A stretch of 64,000 nt of DNA, from assembly GCF_024585265.1 (NCBI RefSeq), contig NZ_CP036533.1, positions 4,597,001 to 4,661,000 of the forward strand, read 5' to 3'. The notes below the pieces were generated by a model. The model made no database searches. It was given only the letters and a program-made list of their open reading frames with translations, and had not been told where the DNA came from. Below are positions 1 to 10,041 of the stretch, piece after piece (the stretch's first letter is position 1; each line of letters begins with the position of its first letter). Position numbers and translations under genes: made by a program. This DNA is from Bradyrhizobium sp. WBAH42 (lineage in GTDB: Bacteria > Pseudomonadota > Alphaproteobacteria > Rhizobiales > Xanthobacteraceae).

Positions 1-441
1 GACGACGAGGCCGCGCCTTGCCGCGAACCAGCGCGTGGCGATGGTCGCGCCGAGCACCAAGGCCGTCATGCCGGTGCCGATCCCGATCACCACGCCCCAG
101 AGAGCAATGAGCTGCCAGACCTCGGTCATGCCGAGCGAGAGCACGAGCGCCGAGACCACGATCAGCTGAGCGGCCAGCGTGACGTTGCGCAGGCCATAGC
201 GGTTGAGCAGGGCGGCCGCGAACGGCGCCATCAGCCCGAACAGGATGAAGCGGATCGACAACGCGGAGGAAATCTCCGCCGTGCTCCAGCCGAACTCCTT
301 CTGCAGGGGCACGATGAACACGCCGGGCGCGCCCACCGTGCCGGCGCTGATCAGCGCGGCGAGAAATGTCACGCCGACCATCACCCAGCCGTAATGGATG
401 TTGCGGCGGGACAGTGCTGCCGCGAGCCAGTTCGAGATCAT
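1..441 (-). CDS. MFS transporter, C-terminal part cut by window edge
   Basis: Reading leftward from the ATG at 441, the product begins MISNWLAAALSRRN and runs off the window at base 1, leaving about 147 residues. It shows hydrophobic helices (HYGWVMVGVTFLAALISAG, then VTLAAQLIVVSALVLSL) separated by a short loop rich in small and basic residues, the N-terminal pattern of a 12-helix major facilitator carrier of the OFA/monocarboxylate-like type. The same general type appears at 51350-52573. It would act in the inner membrane as a secondary transporter. The substrate cannot be told from this fragment. The next gene on the same strand lies 113 bp upstream. Confidence 0.75.
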   Translation of the reverse strand, partial: MISNWLAAALSRRNIHYGWVMVGVTFLAALISAGTVGAPGVFIVPLQKEFGWSTAEISSALSIRFILFGLMAPFAAALLNRYGLRNVTLAAQLIVVSALVLSLGMTEVWQLIALWGVVIGIGTGMTALVLGATIATRWFAARRGLVV

Positions 442-553
442 CGGGCCTCAATTTGGTTGGCGGGCCCCAGAGAGACCCGCATCATCGTTGCAATCTGGCA
501 CAGACAAGGAAAGTCTAAAATGCCAGACTTCCCTCAATTTCGGACATTGGCGG

Positions 554-1750
554 TCAGCGAGCTGACCGTTCGACTGCGATTGCGGTGGCTTCGCCGCCGC
601 CAATGCACAGCGCCGCGATACCGCGCTTGAGGTTGTTGGCCTCCAGCGCATGCAGCAGCGTCACGATCAGCCGCGCCCCGGTGGCGCCGATCGGGTGGCC
701 CAGAGCGCAGGCGCCGCCGTTGATGTTGAGCTTCTCGCGGGGAATGCCGAGATCGCGCTGCGCCGCCATCGCCACCACGGCGAAGGCCTCGTTGATCTCG
801 AACAGGTCGACGTCGGAGGCAGCCCAGCCGACCTTGTCCAGGAGCTTGCGGATCGCCGGGATCGGCGCCGTGGTGAACCATTGCGGCTCCTGGCTGTGGG
901 TGGCGTGGCCCTTGATCTCGGCGAGAACGGGCAGGCCGCCCCGATCTGCAAGCGAGCGCTTGGTCAGAACCAGCGCGGCGGCGCCGTCGGCATTGGCGGA
1001 GGAGGCGGCCGGCGTGATCGTGCCGTTGGCGCGGAATGCCGGTTTCAATCCGGGGATCTTGGCGGGGTCGACCTTCAGCGGATGCTCGTCGTTGGCGATC
1101 ACGCGCGGTCCGGCCTTTTCGGTCAGCGTGATCGGCGCGATCTCAGCCTTGAATGCGCCGCCCTCGACGGCCTTGCGGGCGCGGCTCAGCGTCTCGATCG
1201 CATAGGCGTCCTGGTCCTTGCGAGTGAACTGGTAAGCCTCCGCCGTGGCCTCGCCGAAATCGCCCATGGACCGGCCGGTCTCGTAGGCGTCCTCCAGGCC
1301 GTCCATCATCATGTGGTCGATGATGCGGTCATGGCCGACGCGATAGCCGCCGCGCGCCTTGGCCAGCAGGTAGGGCGCGTTGCTCATGCTCTCCATGCCG
1401 CCGGAGACGACGATGTCGGCCGAGCCGGCGCGGATGATGTCGTGCGCCAGCATGGTCGCTTTCATGCCGGAGCCGCAGACCTTGTTGACGGTGGTGGCAC
1501 CGGTCGCGTCAGGCAGACCCGCGCTGCGCGCCGCCTGCCGCGCCGGCGCCTGGCCCTGACCGGCCGGCAGCACGCAGCCCATGAAGACCTCGTCGACCTT
1601 CTCGGGCGCAAGCTTGGCGCGCTCCAGCGCCGCACCGATCACGTGTGAGCCGAGCTGGTGCGCGGGGAGCGGCGACAATTCGCCCATGAAGCGGCCGAGC
1701 GGGGTACGTGCGGCGGAGACGATGACGACGGGATCGGCGGCTTCGGCCAT
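554..1750 (-). CDS. Acetyl-CoA C-acetyltransferase (thiolase)
   Basis: A 398-residue thiolase condensing or cleaving acyl-CoA and acetyl-CoA in the cytoplasm. The nucleophile is Cys92 in NKVCGSGMKA. The His motif GHPIGATGAR places His352, and the second catalytic Cys is Cys382 in LCIGGGEATA, so all three active-site boxes are intact. The reading frame stays open upstream, but the start at 1750 gives the normal family N-terminus (MAEAADPVVIVSAARTPLG); the extra upstream residues are not thiolase-like. It faces a divergent repeat (1895-1997) and is followed by an MFS gene. It could serve beta-oxidation, ketone metabolism or polyhydroxybutyrate synthesis; the sequence does not decide which. Confidence 0.92.
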   Translation of the reverse strand: MAEAADPVVIVSAARTPLGRFMGELSPLPAHQLGSHVIGAALERAKLAPEKVDEVFMGCVLPAGQGQAPARQAARSAGLPDATGATTVNKVCGSGMKATMLAHDIIRAGSADIVVSGGMESMSNAPYLLAKARGGYRVGHDRIIDHMMMDGLEDAYETGRSMGDFGEATAEAYQFTRKDQDAYAIETLSRARKAVEGGAFKAEIAPITLTEKAGPRVIANDEHPLKVDPAKIPGLKPAFRANGTITPAASSANADGAAALVLTKRSLADRGGLPVLAEIKGHATHSQEPQWFTTAPIPAIRKLLDKVGWAASDVDLFEINEAFAVVAMAAQRDLGIPREKLNINGGACALGHPIGATGARLIVTLLHALEANNLKRGIAALCIGGGEATAIAVERSAR

Positions 1751-1786
1751 GATGGGCTCCCTGGCGATGATAGGTAAGATGACGAT

Positions 1787-1798
1787 CATCATATGATG
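1787..1798. promoter_or_regulatory. 12-bp perfect palindrome upstream of thiolase
   Basis: CATCATATGATG is its own reverse complement and lies 37 bp before the thiolase start. A related half-site, TATGATGC(G/A)G, recurs at 2909-2918 just before the thioesterase gene. It may be an operator for a nearby regulator such as the TetR protein at 3536. Weak evidence. Confidence 0.25.
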
Positions 1799-1894
1799 CG
1801 GCGCAAAAAATGCAACCGCGGCAGGGATGAGAAAATGTCGTGGGCCGGATGAGATTTGGTCGTTCGATCGGGAAGGTGTCAATCGACCGTACAC

Positions 1895-1997
1895 TGTCAT
1901 CACCCGCGAAGGCGGGTGATCCAGTATTCCACAGACGACGCGGTTAGAACCGAGAAGGCGCGGCGTACTGGATGCCCCGCCTTCGCGGGGCATGACA
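1895..1997. repeat. Family C intergenic palindrome, copy C1
   Basis: Imperfect inverted repeat running from TGTCATCACCCGCGAAGG to CCTTCGCGGGGCATGACA with a conserved core (CCAGTAT..., GCGGCGTACTGGATG). Further copies are at 19043, 27124 and 42425. It lies between the thiolase promoter and the end of the enoyl-CoA hydratase gene. Confidence 0.85.
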
Positions 1998-2012
1998 CCG
2001 GTATCGAAGCGT

Positions 2013-2783
2013 TTACCGCTTCCGGTTCACAAACGCGCCCATCAACCGCGTTGGCTCATCCGTCAGGAACGACTCGCCGAACACTTTCACGCTCAAATTC
2101 ACCGACTCGGTCAGAGGCAGCTCTTCCCACTGCCGCAGCAGCGCCTTCTGCGACCGCAGCGCCTCGGCGCCGCATTCGAGCAAGGCCTTCACCAGGTGCT
2201 CGATCTCCGCATCCAGCCCGCCCTCCGGCGCGACCTTGTCGATCAGCCCCCAGGCGAGCGCAGTGGCTGCATCTATGTTCTCCGCCGTCATCACCAGCCA
2301 GCGCGCGCGGGCCCAGCCGATCAGGCGCGGCAACAGCGCGGCGTGAATCACCGAGGGGATGCCGACGCGCACCTCGGGCATGCCGAAATGGGCGTCGTGC
2401 GCGGCGATGCGGAAGTCGCAGGCCGCTGCCACTTCGAGCCCGCCGCCGAGGCACCACCCCGGCATGCGTGCGATGACCGGAGCCGGGAACTGGCGCACCG
2501 CCTCGCAGAGATCGCGCAGGCGGCTGATGAAGGCTTCCGCGGATCTCTGGTCGAGCCCGGCCATCTCCTTGATGTCGGCCCCGCCGATCAGGCTCTTCTC
2601 GCTCTGGCCGCGCAGCACCACGACGCGGATGCTGCGGTCGGAGCTTAGCTGCTGCAGGCCTTCGCGCACGGCGTCGGTCACCGGCGAGCCGAGAATGTTG
2701 AGCGGGCCGGCGTTGCAGATGGCGACGTGAACGACGCCGCGCGCATCGCGCGTCACGCCGCAGTGGTTGTTGAGCATTTCCAT
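2013..2783 (-). CDS. Enoyl-CoA hydratase/isomerase family protein
   Basis: A 256-residue crotonase-fold protein. It has the oxyanion-hole segments LIGGADIKEM and CLGGGLEVAAACDFRIA and the FGMPEVRVGIPS region, where the Glu of MPE matches the second catalytic Glu of hydratases. It probably hydrates a 2-enoyl-CoA in beta-oxidation or amino-acid catabolism. The chosen start (MEMLNNHCGV) gives the usual length. Another ATG nine codons upstream (2810) is possible, and neither has a strong ribosome site. It diverges from the thioesterase gene at 2938, and with the thiolase on the same strand it forms a small acyl-CoA cluster. Confidence 0.85.
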   Translation of the reverse strand: MEMLNNHCGVTRDARGVVHVAICNAGPLNILGSPVTDAVREGLQQLSSDRSIRVVVLRGQSEKSLIGGADIKEMAGLDQRSAEAFISRLRDLCEAVRQFPAPVIARMPGWCLGGGLEVAAACDFRIAAHDAHFGMPEVRVGIPSVIHAALLPRLIGWARARWLVMTAENIDAATALAWGLIDKVAPEGGLDAEIEHLVKALLECGAEALRSQKALLRQWEELPLTESVNLSVKVFGESFLTDEPTRLMGAFVNRKR

Positions 2784-2937
2784 CGTGGAGTCTCGAGGTT
2801 TCGTGGACATGCGCAAGGTGCGCCGGTCGGGATCACTTCCGGGCCGAAACCCCCGGCTTGTCAAGCGGGCAGGGCAGCGGAGTTGCCAGCGTGAAGTCCG
2901 TGGCATAGTATGATGCAGATCATCTAAAGAGGCTGCC

Positions 2938-3471
2938 ATGACCGGTAATGATCGACTCGACCTGTTTTCGCCCACGCAGCGGCGCGAACGCGTGGTGGAC
3001 TGGCAGGTGCCTGCGCCGGTCGCCAAGGTGGCCATGGGTCTGTCGGGCATGGAGGCCATGCTGGGCATCCGTGACGGCCGGCTGCCGCCGCCGCCCTTCG
3101 CAAAGCTGATCGGGTTCATCATGGCCGTGGTCGAGCCGGGCCGGATCGTCATGGAACTGGAGCCGCGCCAGGATCTCGAAAACACCATCGGTCTTCTGCA
3201 TGGTGCGACCGCCGCGGCGCTGCTCGATACGGCCATGGGATGTGCCATCTCGACCCGACTCGAGGCCGGACAAAGCTCGGTGACCCTCGATCTGAAGCTG
3301 ACCTATCTGCGCCCGCTATCGGTTCGCTCGGGGCTGATCTCGGCCGAGGGCAAGATCATCAAGCTCGGGCGCCAGACCAGCTATACCGAAGGCTTCGTCC
3401 GGGACGGCAAGGGGGCCCTCGCGGTGCACGCAACTGCAACGTTCTCCATGATCGGACGCAACTTAACATGA
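2938..3471 (+). CDS. PaaI-type hot-dog thioesterase
   Basis: A 177-residue hot-dog fold protein. The segment LLHGATAAALLDTAMG is the PaaI/acyl-CoA thioesterase signature: an HG turn, then the long central helix with the conserved acidic residue. It is followed by the strand pattern TLDLKLTYLRPLSVRSG. It is predicted to hydrolyse acyl-CoA thioesters in the cytoplasm. A good ribosome site (AAAGAGG) precedes the ATG. It is divergent from the enoyl-CoA hydratase gene and is followed 64 bp later by a TetR gene on the same strand, so acyl-CoA-dependent control is plausible but unproved. Confidence 0.85.
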   Translation: MTGNDRLDLFSPTQRRERVVDWQVPAPVAKVAMGLSGMEAMLGIRDGRLPPPPFAKLIGFIMAVVEPGRIVMELEPRQDLENTIGLLHGATAAALLDTAMGCAISTRLEAGQSSVTLDLKLTYLRPLSVRSGLISAEGKIIKLGRQTSYTEGFVRDGKGALAVHATATFSMIGRNLT

Positions 3472-3535
3472 ATTAATGCACCCATTTCGTCATTTGCGTG
3501 TTATGAGATGATCTCCGACATCCAATGAGCTCCGC

Positions 3536-4156
3536 ATGCGCTATTCCCGGGAACACAAGCAGGAAACCCACGACCGCATCGTGAAGAAGGCCTCGGTGCG
3601 GCTGCGGGAGAAGGGTGCCCATGGCATCGGCGTCGCCGACCTCATGAAGGAGGCGGGCCTGACCCACGGCGGCTTTTACGCGCATTTCGACTCCCGTGAG
3701 GCGCTGGTGATCGAAGCCTTTGCCTACGCCATGGACCGTTCGATGGAACACTGGCGCAAGCTCACCGGCGAGGCCTCGCCGGAGAAGCGGCTGGCGCTGA
3801 TCGCCGAGGCCTATCTCTCGGCGCTGCACCGCGACAATCCCGGCCACGGCTGTTCGATCCCTTCGCTCGGCGCCGAGATCGCTCGTGAGAGCCCGAAGAC
3901 CAGAAAGGCCTTCGCCGGCAAGCTCGACGAGATGATCGAGCTGATGACCGACTACATTCCGAACGCGCCGCGCAAGGCAGCCCGCAAGCAGGCGATCGCG
4001 ACGCTGGCGACGATGGCCGGTACCATGCTGCTGGCGCGCATTGCCGGCTCGAGCGAATTGTCCGACGAGGTGCTGAAGGCGGGTCGGGACCACGCGCTCG
4101 AGGGAGCGAAGCGTGAGCCGAAGGGGGCGGCGGCGAAGAAGGCGAAGCAGAACTAG
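3536..4156 (+). CDS. TetR/AcrR family transcriptional regulator
   Basis: A 206-residue TetR-type repressor. Residues 5-55 hold the helix-turn-helix (ETHDRIVKKASVRLREKG..., THGGFYAHFDSREALV). The C-terminal half is the ligand-binding helical domain with a CS motif near residue 105 (HGCSIPSLGAEIAR), as in the TetR_C regulators near redox or efflux genes. The tail is lysine-rich (AAAKKAKQN). It follows the thioesterase gene and converges on the LysR gene across repeat A1. The target is unknown; palindromes near 1787 and 2910 are candidates. Confidence 0.88.
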   Translation: MRYSREHKQETHDRIVKKASVRLREKGAHGIGVADLMKEAGLTHGGFYAHFDSREALVIEAFAYAMDRSMEHWRKLTGEASPEKRLALIAEAYLSALHRDNPGHGCSIPSLGAEIARESPKTRKAFAGKLDEMIELMTDYIPNAPRKAARKQAIATLATMAGTMLLARIAGSSELSDEVLKAGRDHALEGAKREPKGAAAKKAKQN

Positions 4157-4163
4157 GCGAGGT

Positions 4164-4284
4164 GCCGTAGGGTGGGTTAGCCATGCGATTGCGCGAAGCG
4201 CATTCGCCTGGCGTAACCCACCACTGTGTCTGTCCGCGGAGACAGAAGAGGTGGGTTACGCCTTCGGCTAACCCACCCTACGGC
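4164..4284. repeat. Family A intergenic palindrome, copy A1
   Basis: Long inverted repeat with outer arms GCCGTAGGGTGGGTTA and TAACCCACCCTACGGC and a second inner pair (GCGTAACCCACC / GGTGGGTTACGC). It fills the gap between two convergent genes and could fold into a strong hairpin that ends transcription from both sides. Related copies are at 46132 and 47873. Confidence 0.9.
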
Positions 4285-4291
4285 AGCGGTG

Positions 4292-5200
4292 CTACCGCCC
4301 TGCAAACAACGCCCGCTCGCGCTCGACAATCTCCGAAATGTAATCCGCCACGGCCCTGATCCGCGCCAGGTCCTTGCTGTCGGCGTGCATCAGCATCCAG
4401 AATGTGCGCGTGATCGAAATCTCCTCCGGCAGCACGGCCACCAGCTGCGGATAATCGCTCGCCATGAAGTGGGGCAGGACGGCGATGCCGAAGCCTGAGA
4501 GCGTGGCGTTGAGCTGCGCGATCAGATTGGCGCTGCGAAAGCGCGCCGAGATCCGCGGCGACACCTGCGGCAGATAATCGAGCTCCGGCGTGAACAAGAG
4601 TTCCTCGATATAGCCGACGAAGCGGTGCTGCGTCAGGTCCTGCCGCGAGGCGATTTTTGGGAAGCGGTCGAGATAGGCGGGGGCCGCATAGAGTCCAAGG
4701 CGGTAGTCGAGCAGCTTGCGCCCGACGATGCGACCTTCCTTCGGCATGGTCAGGCTGATGGCGATATCGGCCTCGCGCTTGGAGAGGCTGAACAGCCGCG
4801 CGGTTGCCACAAGTTGCAGATCCAGATCGGGATAGCGGTCCGCGAACGGCGCCAGCCGCGGCGCCAGGAAGGCAGTGCCGAACCCGTCGGGTGCGCCGAT
4901 CCGCACCGTTCCGGTCAGCCGCGCGACCGAGCCACCGACCTGCTCCTGGTTGGCGACGATGGTGGATTCCATGGCTTCGGCGCTGTCGGCGACGCGTTGG
5001 CCGGCCTCGGTGAGAAGGTAGCCGGTCTTGCGCCGGTCAAACAGCTTGGCCGAGAGGTGCTTCTCCAGCCGGTCGACGCGGCGGATCACCGTGGCATGGT
5101 CGACCCCCAGCTGTTTTGCCGCAGCCGACACCGAGCCGCCCCGCACGATGGCCAGCACGAAGCGAAAGTCGTCCCAGTCGATGGTACCTTGATCCAGCAT
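4292..5200 (-). CDS. LysR family transcriptional regulator
   Basis: A 302-residue LysR-type regulator. The N-terminal winged helix-turn-helix covers about residues 8-65 (DDFRFVLAIVRGGSVSAAAK, then HATVIRRVDRLEKHLSAKLF). The rest is the periplasmic-binding-protein-like effector domain (VRIGAPDGFGTAFLAPRL). The frame is open further upstream, but the ATG at 5200 gives the family-typical N-terminus. It is divergent from mmsA with a 102-bp intergenic region holding a GCAC-N7-GTGC dyad (5205-5219), the usual arrangement for a LysR protein controlling the neighbouring gene. Control of the valine genes is therefore a reasonable inference. Confidence 0.9.
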   Translation of the reverse strand: MLDQGTIDWDDFRFVLAIVRGGSVSAAAKQLGVDHATVIRRVDRLEKHLSAKLFDRRKTGYLLTEAGQRVADSAEAMESTIVANQEQVGGSVARLTGTVRIGAPDGFGTAFLAPRLAPFADRYPDLDLQLVATARLFSLSKREADIAISLTMPKEGRIVGRKLLDYRLGLYAAPAYLDRFPKIASRQDLTQHRFVGYIEELLFTPELDYLPQVSPRISARFRSANLIAQLNATLSGFGIAVLPHFMASDYPQLVAVLPEEISITRTFWMLMHADSKDLARIRAVADYISEIVERERALFAGR

Positions 5201-5204
5201 TTTC

Positions 5205-5219
5205 GCACATCTATGGTGC
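5205..5219. promoter_or_regulatory. Probable LysR-type box upstream of mmsA
   Basis: GCAC-ATCTATG-GTGC is an interrupted dyad just upstream of the LysR start and in the lysR-mmsA intergenic region, fitting the spaced dyads bound by LysR-type regulators. Predicted by eye only. Confidence 0.45.
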
Positions 5220-5302
5220 ATTATCTCAGACTTGAATCCCAATAAATGCAGGTCGATAGGATTTGTCAAAGCGTTCAAGCTCGACCTCAAGGAGATCATT
5301 CC

Positions 5303-6799
<1,497 letters not shown>

Positions 6800-6814
6800 G
6801 GCTGTAGCCCAGCC

Positions 6815-6898
6815 CGTCATTGCGAGCGCAGCGAAGCAATCCAGACTTTCTCCTTGGACACACTGGATTGCTTCGTCGCTTCGCTCCTCGCAATGACG
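6815..6898. repeat. Family B intergenic palindrome, copy B1
   Basis: Inverted repeat with arms CGTCATTGCGAG and CTCGCAATGACG and inner arms GAAGCAATCCAG / CTGGATTGCTTC. It lies between mmsA and the acyl-CoA dehydrogenase gene. Copies B2 (14607) and B3 (27277) share the arms. It may form an mRNA hairpin within the operon. Confidence 0.9.
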
Positions 6899-6918
6899 AG
6901 AAACAGTGAGCAGCCTGC

Positions 6919-8064
6919 ATGCAATTCGCTCTGAACGAGGATCAGATCGTCCTTCGCGACATGGCGCTGGCGTTTGCGGCGGAGAAGATCGCGCCGCATG
7001 CGCTACGCTGGGACGAGGAAAAGCATTTCCCCGTCGACGTGATGCGCGAGGCGGCTACGCTCGGCATGGGCGGCATCTACATCCGCGAGGATGTCGGCGG
7101 CTCCGCCATGACGCGGTTCGACGCGGCGCTGATCTTCGAGGCGCTGGCGACGGGCTGCCCGACCACCTCGGCCTTCATCTCCATCCACAACATGGCGAGC
7201 TGGATGATCGATGCCTTCGGCAGCGACACCCAGCGCCATCAATGGCTGCCAAAGCTCTGCACCATGGAGCTGATCGCGAGCTACTGCCTGACCGAGCCGG
7301 GCGCCGGCTCGGACGCGGCAGCGCTGCGCACCCGCGCGGTACGCGACGGCGATCATTACGTCCTCAACGGCCAGAAGCAGTTCATCTCCGGCGCCGGCGG
7401 CACCGACGTTCTGGTCGCGATGGTGCGTACCGGCGGCGACGGACCGGGCGGCATCTCGACCCTCGTCATCGACGGCAAGACACCCGGCGTCTCCTTCGGC
7501 GCCAATGAGCGCAAGATGGGCTGGAACGCGCAGCCGACTAGGGCGGTGATATTCGAGAACGCCCGCGTGCCGGTTTCCAACCGCCTGAGCGAGGAGGGCA
7601 CAGGGTTCAAGATCGCGATGGCCGGCCTCGACGGCGGCCGTCTCAACATTACGGCGTGCTCGCTCGGCGGCGCGCAGGCCGCGCTCGATAAGGCACGCGC
7701 CTACATGAAGGATCGCAAGGCGTTCGGAAAGCGGCTGGACGAATTCCAGGCGCTGCAATTCCGTCTTGCCGACATGGCGATCGAGCTCGAGGCCGCGCGC
7801 ACCTTCCTGTGGCGTGCTGCGGCGGCGCTCGACCGCAAGGACGCTGACGCCACCATGCTATGCGCCATGGCGAAACGCTTCGGCACCGATGTCGGCTTTG
7901 AGGTCGCCAACCATGCGCTGCAGCTTCACGGCGGCTACGGTTACCTCAGCGAGTACGGCATCGAGAAGATCGTGCGCGACTTACGTGTGCACCAGATCCT
8001 CGAAGGCACCAATGAAATCATGCGGCTCATCGTGGCGCGCAAATTGATCGAGGGCGCGCGATGA
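6919..8064 (+). CDS. Isobutyryl-CoA dehydrogenase (acyl-CoA dehydrogenase family)
   Basis: A 381-residue FAD-dependent acyl-CoA dehydrogenase. The CLTEPGAGSDAAALRTRA and FISGAGGTDV segments bind FAD and substrate, HGGYGYLSEY is the C-terminal helix signature, and the catalytic base is Glu362 in LEGTNEIMR. Its position between mmsA and the hydroxyisobutyryl-CoA hydrolase makes isobutyryl-CoA (from valine) the likely substrate, oxidised to methacrylyl-CoA. The stop overlaps the next start by 4 bp (ATGA), so the two are translationally coupled. No dedicated methacrylyl-CoA hydratase is present in the block; a general enoyl-CoA hydratase could supply that step. Confidence 0.9.
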   Translation: MQFALNEDQIVLRDMALAFAAEKIAPHALRWDEEKHFPVDVMREAATLGMGGIYIREDVGGSAMTRFDAALIFEALATGCPTTSAFISIHNMASWMIDAFGSDTQRHQWLPKLCTMELIASYCLTEPGAGSDAAALRTRAVRDGDHYVLNGQKQFISGAGGTDVLVAMVRTGGDGPGGISTLVIDGKTPGVSFGANERKMGWNAQPTRAVIFENARVPVSNRLSEEGTGFKIAMAGLDGGRLNITACSLGGAQAALDKARAYMKDRKAFGKRLDEFQALQFRLADMAIELEAARTFLWRAAAALDRKDADATMLCAMAKRFGTDVGFEVANHALQLHGGYGYLSEYGIEKIVRDLRVHQILEGTNEIMRLIVARKLIEGAR

Positions 8065-9125
8065 CGGCAGCAGAAGAGGGCGATCTCGTCGCCCGCGTCG
8101 AGGGCGCCGCCGGCATCATCAGGCTCAACCGCCCCAAGGCGATCAACGCCGTCACGCTGGAGATGTTTCGCGACATCGACAAGGCGCTCGACCGCTTCGA
8201 GGCTGATCCTGCCGTTGCCGTGATCCTGCTTGAAGGCGCCGGCGAGCGCGGCCTCTGCGCCGGCGGCGACATCCGCACGCTCTGGGAAAGCTCGAAGGCT
8301 GGTGGCGATCTCGGCAAGATCCTGTGGCGGGAGGAGTATATCCTCAATGCCCGAATCAAGAAGTTTCCAAAACCCTATGTCGCCTTCATGGACGGCATTG
8401 TCATGGGCGGCGGCGTCGGGCTTTCCGCGCATGCCAGCCACCGCGTCGTCACCGATCGCACCAAGCTCGCGATGCCCGAAGTCGGCCTCGGCTTCTTCCC
8501 CGATGTCGGCGGCACCTATCTGCTGTCGCATGCGCCGGGCGAGATCGGCACCTATTTCGGGCTGACCGGCCAGACCATGAACGGGCCTGACGCGATCCAT
8601 GCGAAGTTTGCCGATTGGGTCGTGCCGGTGGCGAGATTGCCGGAGCTGCGCGAGGCGCTGACCAAGCTGCGCCTTGGTGCGACCGCTGACGATGTCGGCA
8701 AGCTCATCAGCGGCTTTGCGACGGGCGAGACTGCGGGGCCGGTCGCCGCCAGGGAGCCGATCATCGATGCGTTGTTCGGCTTCGACCGCATGGAGGACAT
8801 TTTCGCTGCGCTGAAGCGCGATGGTTCCGAGTTCGCGCTGGCCACGCTGAAGATGCTGAACGAAAAATCACCGCGTGGCATGGTGGTGACGCTCAAACTG
8901 CTGCGGCTTGCGCGCGGATCGAGCCTGGAAGAGTGCCTGGTGCGCGAATACCGCGCCGCACTGGAAGTGTTTCGGAGCGATGATTTTCGCGAAGGCGTGC
9001 GCGCCGCCGTGATCGACAAGGACCGCAACCCGACCTGGTCGCCGCCAGCAATCGAGGATGTGACGCCGGAGATGCTGGCGCCCTATCTCGCCGAGATCGG
9101 CGCGGACGAATTGAAGTTCAATTAA
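8061..9125 (+). CDS. 3-hydroxyisobutyryl-CoA hydrolase
   Basis: A 354-residue crotonase-superfamily hydrolase that releases 3-hydroxyisobutyrate from its CoA ester. It has the oxyanion-hole residues in ERGLCAGGDIRTL and GIVMGGGVGLS, the MPEVGLGFFPDVGGTYLLS block with the hydrolase-specific Glu and Asp, and the C-terminal motif VIDKDRNPTWSPP that separates HIBCH proteins from ordinary enoyl-CoA hydratases. It overlaps the preceding gene at ATGA and is followed 25 bp later by mmsB, giving the expected valine pathway order. Confidence 0.93.
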   Translation: MTAAEEGDLVARVEGAAGIIRLNRPKAINAVTLEMFRDIDKALDRFEADPAVAVILLEGAGERGLCAGGDIRTLWESSKAGGDLGKILWREEYILNARIKKFPKPYVAFMDGIVMGGGVGLSAHASHRVVTDRTKLAMPEVGLGFFPDVGGTYLLSHAPGEIGTYFGLTGQTMNGPDAIHAKFADWVVPVARLPELREALTKLRLGATADDVGKLISGFATGETAGPVAAREPIIDALFGFDRMEDIFAALKRDGSEFALATLKMLNEKSPRGMVVTLKLLRLARGSSLEECLVREYRAALEVFRSDDFREGVRAAVIDKDRNPTWSPPAIEDVTPEMLAPYLAEIGADELKFN

Positions 9126-9150
9126 CAACGCGACAGCGGAGGAAACGACA

Positions 9151-10041
9151 ATGGCCACGATCGCATTCATCGGTCTCGGCAACATGGGCGGCCCGATGGC
9201 GGCCAACCTCGTCAAGGCCGGCCACAAGGTGGTGGCGTTCGATCTCGTCGAAGCCTCGCGCAATCAGGCCAAGGCCGATGGCGCCAGCATTGCCGACAGC
9301 GCGCCCGCTGCGGTGAAGGGCGCCGATGTCGTGGTCACCATGCTTCCCGCGGGCAAGCACGTGCTCGTCGTCTGGAACGAGGTCGTGCCTGTCATGACCA
9401 AGGGGACGCTGATCATCGACAGCTCCACCATCGACGTCGAAAGCGCGCGGGCCGCGCATGCGCTCGCCGCCAAGCACGGCGTGCTCTCGGTCGATGCGCC
9501 GGTCTCCGGCGGCACCGGCGGCGCCAAGGGCGCAACGCTCACCTTCATGTGCGGCGGCGAGGAGAAGGCATTTGCCGCGGCAAAGCCCGTGCTCGAGAAC
9601 ATGGGCAAGAAGATCGTGCATTGCGGCGGGGCCGGTGCGGGCCAGGCCGCGAAAATCTGCAACAACATGATCCTCGGCATTTCCATGATCGCGGTGAGCG
9701 AAGCCCTTGCGCTCGGTGAGAAGCTCGGGCTCTCGCATCAGGCGCTGTTCGACGTCGCCTCGACCTCGTCCGGCCAGTGCTGGTCGCTGACGACCTATTG
9801 CCCGGTGCCCGGCCCGGTGCCGACCTCGCCGGCCAACAACGATTACAAGCCGGGCTTTGCCTCGGCGCTGATGGTGAAGGACCTCACCCTGGCGCAGGAT
9901 GCGGCGAAAGCTGCGGGCGCGGCGACGCCGCTCGGCAAGCATGCGCAGGAGATCTATCAGTCTTTCGACGCAGCCGGCCAGGGCGGGGTGGATTTTTCCG
10001 GAATTATCAAGCACGTTAGGAGTTTGGCCGGGAAAGCTTGA
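9151..10041 (+). CDS. mmsB: 3-hydroxyisobutyrate dehydrogenase
   Basis: A 296-residue NAD+-dependent beta-hydroxyacid dehydrogenase oxidising 3-hydroxyisobutyrate to methylmalonate semialdehyde, the substrate of MmsA. The Rossmann motif IGLGNMGGPMAANL is at residues 7-20, the substrate motif DAPVSGGTGGAKG at 115-127, and the catalytic Lys168 lies in GQAAKICNNM. A ribosome site (GCGGAGGAAA) precedes the ATG. The stop TGA shares its last base with the ATG of the acyl-CoA synthetase gene, showing one transcription unit. Confidence 0.95.
   Translation: MATIAFIGLGNMGGPMAANLVKAGHKVVAFDLVEASRNQAKADGASIADSAPAAVKGADVVVTMLPAGKHVLVVWNEVVPVMTKGTLIIDSSTIDVESARAAHALAAKHGVLSVDAPVSGGTGGAKGATLTFMCGGEEKAFAAAKPVLENMGKKIVHCGGAGAGQAAKICNNMILGISMIAVSEALALGEKLGLSHQALFDVASTSSGQCWSLTTYCPVPGPVPTSPANNDYKPGFASALMVKDLTLAQDAAKAAGAATPLGKHAQEIYQSFDAAGQGGVDFSGIIKHVRSLAGKA

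Noticed and set aside
4164-4284. Family A repeat considered as a CRISPR-like or IS-end element
   Set aside because: No spaced direct repeats and no transposase nearby; it is a single double-hairpin palindrome.
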